A DNA stretch of 64,000 nucleotides from SAR202 cluster bacterium bin90 (GTDB lineage Bacteria > Chloroflexota > Dehalococcoidia > Lucifugimonadales > JADFKI01): positions 36,595-100,594 of the forward strand of contig MPND01000011.1 in assembly GCA_002238855.1 (NCBI GenBank). Direction: 5' to 3'. A model generated the notes under the pieces. It was given only the letters and a program-made list of their open reading frames with translations. It made no database searches and was not told the DNA's origin. Positions 59,201 through 64,000 of this stretch are shown in pieces; positions within the stretch are counted from its first letter, which is position 1, and each line of letters opens with the position of its first letter. A program made the position numbers and the translations under genes.

Positions 59201-61587
59201 TCAGCGGGCAGCCTTCCGCTAAGCCCTCTCTCATTCAGCACCAGATGTATCACACGCTTCGGCGATCCGCCAACCTTCACCCCTTCCCAGTGCTCGATAG
59301 GGACATTCACTGACCAGTTAAGCGACACCCTTCCTCCAAGCCGGCTCCGCGAAGCAATCAGCGCATTGCAGTCCGCCACCAGCCCTGCATTCTCATCAGG
59401 GCTATCGACCGCATTTCCGCTCGTGCATACACCTGACGCGCACGCCTCCAGCCCGGTCTCCGATAGGTCGTTGACCGCCACATCCTCCAGCGCAGGCGGT
59501 ATGCAACCACTAAGAGAGTTGCCAGCAAGCTTCAGTTCTTCCAGACTATCAAGGTCTGCCAGCTCTACGGGAATCTCACCGCTCAGCCGGTTATTCGCAA
59601 GCAGCAGGGACTTCAGTTTCGCCAGGTTCGCCAATTCCGCCGGAATAGCGCCACTCAGCATATTGTCATTGAGCGCAAGGCTCTCCAATTCAGAGAGATC
59701 CCCCAGCTCCACGGGTATATCGCCGGTAAGCAGGTTGTTGTCGAGTGACAGCCTCGTCAGATTGGACAGACCCCCCAGCTCGGCCGGTATAGTCCCTCGT
59801 AGTCTGTTACCGGATAGCGACATAACCTCCAGTCCCGTCAGCGCACCCAGCTCAGCCGGCACACTGCCGGTCAACTCCATCTCATCCAGTTCCAACCCGG
59901 TCACCCGCATTGGCGATCCTGCCATGGTCACTCCATCCCAGTCGCGAATCGCATTGTTCGCACCCCAGTTCAGGGTTGCACTGCCCGCCAGCGCATCCCG
60001 CAAACCCAGCAGCGTCTCGCAGTCCGCCACCAGCCCCTCATTCTCGTTCGGCTCCGCAACCACACTCCCGTCCCTGCACACATCCGCCCCACACACGCTC
60101 AGCCCCGTATCAGCCAGATCATGGTCCGCCACAGATTGCAACGCCAACGGTATGCAACCCACCAGCGAGTTCCCAGACACCTTCAATTCTACAAGATTGG
60201 CAAGGTCACCCAACTCAGTTGGCAGAATGCCACCAATCTGGTTGCCGTTGAGAACTAGCCTTTCGAGTTCAGCCAAGCCGCCAAGTTCCGCCGGTATCTC
60301 CCCGGTCAGCTGATTCCTATCAACTGACAGATCCCTTAGAGCGCCGAGATTGCCCAATTCAGAAGGTAATGCCCCACTCAGATTGTTTCCCGAAAGCGAA
60401 AGAACCTCCATCCCCGTCAGCAGGCCCAACTGAGCCGGCAGACTCCCATCCAGACCCTTCTCATCCAGTGCCAACTCAGTCACCCGCATCGGCGACCCGC
60501 CCACGGTTACTCCATCCCAATCAGCAATCGGTGTGTCTGCCGCCCAGTTCAACACAACGCTCCCCGCCAGCAAATCCCGCAGGCTAAGTAGCGTATCGCA
60601 GTCCGATGTCAATTCCGGATTGTCGCCCGCATCCACCACTGCTCCTCCCGTCGTACAATCCAATGGGGGCTCCGGCAGTCCGGTCACTTTCAGCGTGAAT
60701 TCCCCGCTCTCTTCCACACCATACGTAGTCGCCTCAATCGTATACTCTCCTGCTTCCAGCTCCGTCCCCACAATTTCGGAATTAAAGTCTACACCTGGAA
60801 CCGCGTCGTCATTCTCCGCCACAACCTCGCCGTCTTTCTCCGTTCCTTCCATTAGATACAGGTAGGTATCCACCTCAGACTCCAGCCTGATCCCTACCGT
60901 CGCGGCTTCAGTAATCGTGAAAGCGAAGAAACGCGCATAGTAATCACCTGTCCTGCGATTATTGGGCCTGTTCTCCGAGAGGCACGAGTCGCTCCAGCTC
61001 CTATCAATGTTCACATCCTCACTAATCACTTCAAAGCACGGATCAATTGGGGTCGCACTGGGTGTCGGACTGGCGCTAGCAGTCGGAGACGGTGACGCTA
61101 CATCCTCATCCACATCGATTATCCTCAGTCGCAGCAGTATCTCCGTAGACGCCTCGTCCGCAGCGGACACAACCACACCTATCAGGTAAGTACTCTGAGT
61201 CTCGTAATCTAGTTCCTCACCCTCCTTCAGCACGAGGTGCGCCACATAGTTGCCGCCATCATTAAGGCCTGCGGGAATCAGCGAGAACTTCGCAGTATCG
61301 TCCGACTCCTTGAAGTCGAAAGTCAGCGCTCCGCCATCGGCAGAATACGCCTCAAAAGAAATTATTATGTGGCTCGTTTGCCCTTCAGGCCAGTCCTCGG
61401 GAATCGCCGTCTCCCACACAACCACTGGCCCATCCACAACCTGGGTCGGAGTCGGATCAGTCTGTGCGCTGACCATTCCTGCCCCGGCCCCTCCACCATT
61501 GAACATCAGCACGATGAACAGCACCGCTGCTGCTGCTGCAGCAAACCCCGCCGCCTTCACTCGCCTTGAATCAATTATCGTGTGCAT
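56275..61587 (-). CDS. giant secreted leucine-rich-repeat protein (about 1770 aa), six LRR cassettes, N-terminal TM/signal, PPC-like domain
   Basis: LxGxIPxELGxLxxLxxLxLxxN repeats; six CxxGxAVxxPxxNxxLVxDCxxLLxxRDxLxGxxxLNWxxxxxIxxWxGVxVxGSPxRVT modules ending GC[IV]P. Confidence 0.93.
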   Translation of the reverse strand: MHTIIDSRRVKAAGFAAAAAAVLFIVLMFNGGGAGAGMVSAQTDPTPTQVVDGPVVVWETAIPEDWPEGQTSHIIISFEAYSADGGALTFDFKESDDTAKFSLIPAGLNDGGNYVAHLVLKEGEELDYETQSTYLIGVVVSAADEASTEILLRLRIIDVDEDVASPSPTASASPTPSATPIDPCFEVISEDVNIDRSWSDSCLSENRPNNRRTGDYYARFFAFTITEAATVGIRLESEVDTYLYLMEGTEKDGEVVAENDDAVPGVDFNSEIVGTELEAGEYTIEATTYGVEESGEFTLKVTGLPEPPLDCTTGGAVVDAGDNPELTSDCDTLLSLRDLLAGSVVLNWAADTPIADWDGVTVGGSPMRVTELALDEKGLDGSLPAQLGLLTGMEVLSLSGNNLSGALPSELGNLGALRDLSVDRNQLTGEIPAELGGLAELERLVLNGNQIGGILPTELGDLANLVELKVSGNSLVGCIPLALQSVADHDLADTGLSVCGADVCRDGSVVAEPNENEGLVADCETLLGLRDALAGSATLNWGANNAIRDWDGVTMAGSPMRVTGLELDEMELTGSVPAELGALTGLEVMSLSGNRLRGTIPAELGGLSNLTRLSLDNNLLTGDIPVELGDLSELESLALNDNMLSGAIPAELANLAKLKSLLLANNRLSGEIPVELADLDSLEELKLAGNSLSGCIPPALEDVAVNDLSETGLEACASGVCTSGNAVDSPDENAGLVADCNALIASRSRLGGRVSLNWSVNVPIEHWEGVKVGGSPKRVIHLVLNERGLSGRLPAELSRLSHLSLLQITGNEISGGIPAELGSLSRLQLMVLANNDLSGEIPPELDGLSSLSHMSLTGNQLSGEIPPELSSLSNLSSLYLDDNRLSGELPKEFGSLPNLRFLYLDDNDLSGMIPPELGESRTLEVLSIDGNRLTGPIPSQLGAIATLEHLSLESNMLRGTIPVELGSLTNLEILSLAANRLTGEIPAQLGAIPNLRTLSLHSNEFTGCIPKELQDVQRNDLISLGLEFCGEGQCAGGTAVTNPNANHGLVSDCNSLLAGLDGLRGAAALNWTTELAIENWQGLTISGSPRRITEVNLDNVGLDGEIPAEVRNLTYLKVLNLSDNSLTGEIPSELARLSILEVLSLNDNQLSGQIPHDLTRLDNLTELNLSGGNSFSGCIPDGLDDITDNDLDALVNLPLCGEVDCSSGTAVEDPDGNQDLVSDCETLMGLRDELAGRAFLNWTVHLSMDDWDGVTVRGSIKRATHIELKGKGLSGEIPAELARLEALEVLVLSDNELVGRIPSELGKLTFLKRLLLDGNLLNGEISPELGVLSDLEELKLAGNNLSGCVPKAFEDIMTNDREELGLDFCEVGECSNGTAVEDPDDNPGLLTDCDALLAVRDKLRGGILNWSADVAIDEWYGVTVEGSPKRVTQLKIGPSRLDGEIPVELGRLSKLKVLSLADNRLSGGIPSELGDLYELEELSLSKNRLDGAIPSQLGNLTSLERLSLSDNRLSGGMPPELGQLLNLDHLSLSNNRLTGEIPAEFGMLTELTYLSLTNNRVTGAIPAEIGNLTELRYLRLSDNSLSGAIPSELGGLVQLRHLHLSRNQLSGAIPAELGSLSSLTLLHLSDNDLTGMIPTELGGLSNLTELYLSRNGLTGEIPSELGSLAKLVQLYLPRNELTGEIPSELDNLENLTFLFLGGNQLTGCVPVGLKDVANNDLSQLNLPDCEAETSMFLDPRESHGGLEGGPGGASNAPIYLDGLVGLRRPL

Positions 61588-61768
61588 ACTAGGCAATTCA
61601 TCTCCCACCGGCATCCAGTCAACACCCCACAGGCGCTCCCTGACCATCCCAATATATTACTGCGTAAATACATTAGTCCCCTTCAGCATCCCCAGTCAAT
61701 GCCTCGCAGCGCAATTGCCGCACACTTCTGCCCGCATTCACAAGCCCCACACGCGCACGTGCCACAAA

Positions 61769-61805
61769 AAAGAGAGGTTCTCGCACTCTGCGAGAACCTC
61801 TCTTT
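61769..61805 (-). terminator. Rho-independent terminator for 61885..62991
   Basis: AAAGAGAGGTTCTCGCA-CTC-TGCGAGAACCTCTCTTT, 17-bp perfect stem; U-run on minus strand. Confidence 0.9.
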
Positions 61806-61884
61806 GAATCACCTAACTGTTATTTCCTTACAGGATTCATACTGCGTTTTACTCCAGTCTGAAACCTCAATCGCTTCATACCCT

Positions 61885-62991
61885 CTATTCACGCCGTCTC
61901 CGCCCACGCATATACTTCGCGCCCCCCAGCATCACCAGAGGTGCGAACAACACCAGCATATTCGCAGCGGATTGCTCGAACGGCAGTCCCGATGTGCTGG
62001 AGCAGATGCCACCGCCATCCTCTTCATCCTCTTCGCCAGCAGTCTCCACCACAACAGGCACCGGCGTCGCGGTTGGAGGAATCGGAGTAGCAGTAGGCTC
62101 AGGCGTGGCAGTCGGCTCGGGTGTAGCAGTCGGCTCAGGCGTAGCAGTCGGAGGAACCGGCGTATAGGTGGGAACCGGCGTGTAGGTCGGCTGCGGTGTG
62201 TAAGTCGGCACCGGTGTCGGCGGAACTGCAGTTGCAGTCGGCACCGGCGTCTCAGTCGGCACACGCGTCGCCGTCGGCGGAACATCGCCGAACACAAGGT
62301 CCACCACCTGCCGCGCACCCGGCTCGAACACCCCAATGGCGGGTGGCGTCGAAGCCTCTCCGTTCAGGAAGAACTCCACAGGAGCCCCTATCAAGTCTGC
62401 ATCGTCCGTGAGTATCACCAGGTTGACGAATTCCCCGTTATTCAGGATCGCCGCAGGCGGGCTCTCGTAGTCTCCCACCCTGATTATTAGCCTCATCTCC
62501 GGAGTCACGGCAAGCCCCGCGACCACGATCGTTCCGGAATAGGTCGCCGGGAGCACCGGCACAGGCGTCGGTGTAAGCGTTGCTTCAGGTATCTCATCGA
62601 ATGTCAGATCAAAATTGAACTGGTTCACGCCAGGTTGGTGCCGAAGCGTTTCGTTCGCCTCCGCGCCCTCCAACAGGAACACAATCTCCTCGCCGATGAA
62701 TCTGGAGTCCGGCGGACCTACCGTCAGAAAATAAACGCCGTCCTCGACCTCTGCAGGCTGAGTTTCATAAACGGCGGCCCCTTTGGTCATCCTCGCCACC
62801 ACCTTGAAGCCATTAGGCGCTCCAATTGCATCGCCCGTCACGATCATCGGAATCTGTGGAATGCTTTGAGGAGCCGCGGCCGGAGTAGGTGTATCTGTCT
62901 GCGCCAATGTTCCACCGCTCGGCAGCACCAGCAGCCCCACAAGTAAAACGACTACCGCCAACAAACCCGCAACTACACTTTTAATTCTCAT
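61885..62991 (-). CDS. secreted surface protein, two beta-type repeats, PT/PE-rich stalk, C-terminal Cys + TM + Arg cluster
   Basis: Signal peptide VVAGLLAVVVLLVGLLVLPSGGTLAQ; (T/P)-rich linker; C-term GGGICSSTSGLPFEQSAANMLVLFAPLVMLGGAKYMRGRRRRE. Confidence 0.85.
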   Translation of the reverse strand: MRIKSVVAGLLAVVVLLVGLLVLPSGGTLAQTDTPTPAAAPQSIPQIPMIVTGDAIGAPNGFKVVARMTKGAAVYETQPAEVEDGVYFLTVGPPDSRFIGEEIVFLLEGAEANETLRHQPGVNQFNFDLTFDEIPEATLTPTPVPVLPATYSGTIVVAGLAVTPEMRLIIRVGDYESPPAAILNNGEFVNLVILTDDADLIGAPVEFFLNGEASTPPAIGVFEPGARQVVDLVFGDVPPTATRVPTETPVPTATAVPPTPVPTYTPQPTYTPVPTYTPVPPTATPEPTATPEPTATPEPTATPIPPTATPVPVVVETAGEEDEEDGGGICSSTSGLPFEQSAANMLVLFAPLVMLGGAKYMRGRRRRE

Positions 62992-63448
62992 AGCCCCCAT
63001 CTCTGCCAGCTGCACACCGATCGGTGCGATTCAATACCCTGCATCGTTTGAACACACTGTCAAACACATCCTTACTATTATAGACCCACCACACCACTCC
63101 GTCTATAAAATCCGGCCCTCTAAGAGATGGCACCATCGTTGCCGACCAGTTCCTCCAAACCACAAGACTGAAGCCACGACCATGACCGTGCGAAGCTAGG
63201 AAAAAGGGCAAAGGGATTCCTACACTACCAAAACCCCTCCAGCTTAAACATATAACGCCCAGCCAGGCAAAAGGTTCCATCCCCTTCGCCCGGAATAGAA
63301 CACCCCACCCAAAATACTGTCAATCGACTCCGTCAGCGATGCCAAAAGATTCAACCACCTAAAATAATCACGATTCTCCACAACGCCGCTCATCAGTCCA
63401 ACCAGAACACACTACTGAACCAGACACAACTCCGGACACAAAAAGAAA

Positions 63449-63476
63449 CCCCTCCTCCAATCTCTTGGAAGAGGGG
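63449..63476 (-). terminator. Rho-independent terminator
   Basis: Minus: CCCCTCTTCCAA-GAGA-TTGGAGGAGGGG followed by TTTC TTTTT. Confidence 0.75.
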
Positions 63477-63540
63477 CTCCACTCGTTTCGTTATATTGTC
63501 CGTCGTCGTAAGTGTTGCTGTTTCCGTCAGGCTAACTGCC

Positions 63541-63564
63541 TCCCCGGCCATCTCTGACCGGGGA
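63541..63564. terminator. hairpin just 3' of the partial gene
   Basis: TCCCCGG-N10-CCGGGGA. Confidence 0.5.
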
Positions 63565-63579
63565 AGCATTGTTTACCTT

Positions 63580-63999
63580 CTAGTCACTCCCGCCGCCACT
63601 GACGTATCCGCTAGGTACGAGGCTGGCTGCCTCCCTGACGAATATCCAGTATGCGGAACCGACCGTCAGCGTGTTGTTCATCTGCATATCCGGATCCAGT
63701 ACCGTCTCCCACTGGTTTCTAATGGTGTCGAATCCGAGCACCCTAGCCAGGTCCAGACCGTCGTCCAGGTTCTGCAGGTAAACTTCCGCGCTCACCGTGT
63801 CACCGCCGCCAGCGTTTCCGCTAATGTCGGTAACCGGGATCAGGTTCCAGCCGGCGTACAGCGCGATCACAGGCGGCTGTATCGGGGTGCCGGTTCCGGC
63901 AGCTCCACCGGCCAGTCTCGGGATGCTAACTTCCCAATCCTGGATGGCATCGCTGAGTACCCAGTATCCGCGCGTACCCGTAATCTCTGTCAGGTCGCC
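63580..63999 (-). CDS. C-terminal part of a secreted/surface protein, 5' truncated by window edge
   Basis: Frame open to window end: GDLTEITGTRGYWVLSDAIQDWEVSIPRLAGGAAGTGTPIQPPVIALYAGWNLIPVTDISG...GSAYWIFVREAASLVP. Confidence 0.75.
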   Translation of the reverse strand, partial: GDLTEITGTRGYWVLSDAIQDWEVSIPRLAGGAAGTGTPIQPPVIALYAGWNLIPVTDISGNAGGGDTVSAEVYLQNLDDGLDLARVLGFDTIRNQWETVLDPDMQMNNTLTVGSAYWIFVREAASLVPSGYVSGGGSD

Positions 64000-64000
64000 C

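Noticed and set aside
56480-60865. Plus-strand Ser/Pro-rich ORFs opposite the LRR gene (e.g. 59366..60313)
   Set aside because: Antisense translations of LRR repeats; low-complexity composition, no independent support.
1-64000. CRISPR arrays, transposases, integrases, prophage genes
   Set aside because: No regularly spaced direct repeats and no recognisable mobile-element proteins seen.

Overview
The window is a 64 kb chromosomal segment that looks like an environmental Chloroflexota genome, possibly SAR202/Dehalococcoidia-like. That taxonomic guess rests on gene content and protein style only. It holds about 50 supportable CDS, one tRNA-Pro(CGG), a Leu-type T-box ahead of ilvB-ilvN-ilvC, and ordinary housekeeping and catabolic genes: RNase J, FtsK, fused AccD/AccA, Ffh, HrcA, leuA/leuC/leuD, a biotin-dependent acyl-CoA carboxylase cluster with BioY, several SDR/MaoC/amidase/enolase-superfamily genes, and two toxin-antitoxin-like pairs. 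The most interesting result is a divergent head-to-head gene pair at 7959-9951. Both genes carry an in-frame TGA exactly where the first Cys of a CxxC redox motif is expected: DUF3179-type lipoprotein W-U-T-L-C and ArsC/Spx-like R-U-S-T-C-R-K. Each TGA is followed at the right distance by a hairpin with a small G-containing apical loop, as in bacterial SECIS elements. I read these as two adjacent selenoproteins that a standard ORF caller splits or truncates. Other points of note are: a ~1770-aa plant-like LRR protein built of six Cys-bounded cassettes; an SDR paralog pair that lost the catalytic Lys; a poly-C disrupted gamma-glutamyltransferase; a possible Cys-containing C-terminal sorting signal; an RNase J with no canonical start codon; and a tandem CaiB/BaiF fusion with one apparently degenerate half. 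I ran no searches. Family calls are from motif recognition.
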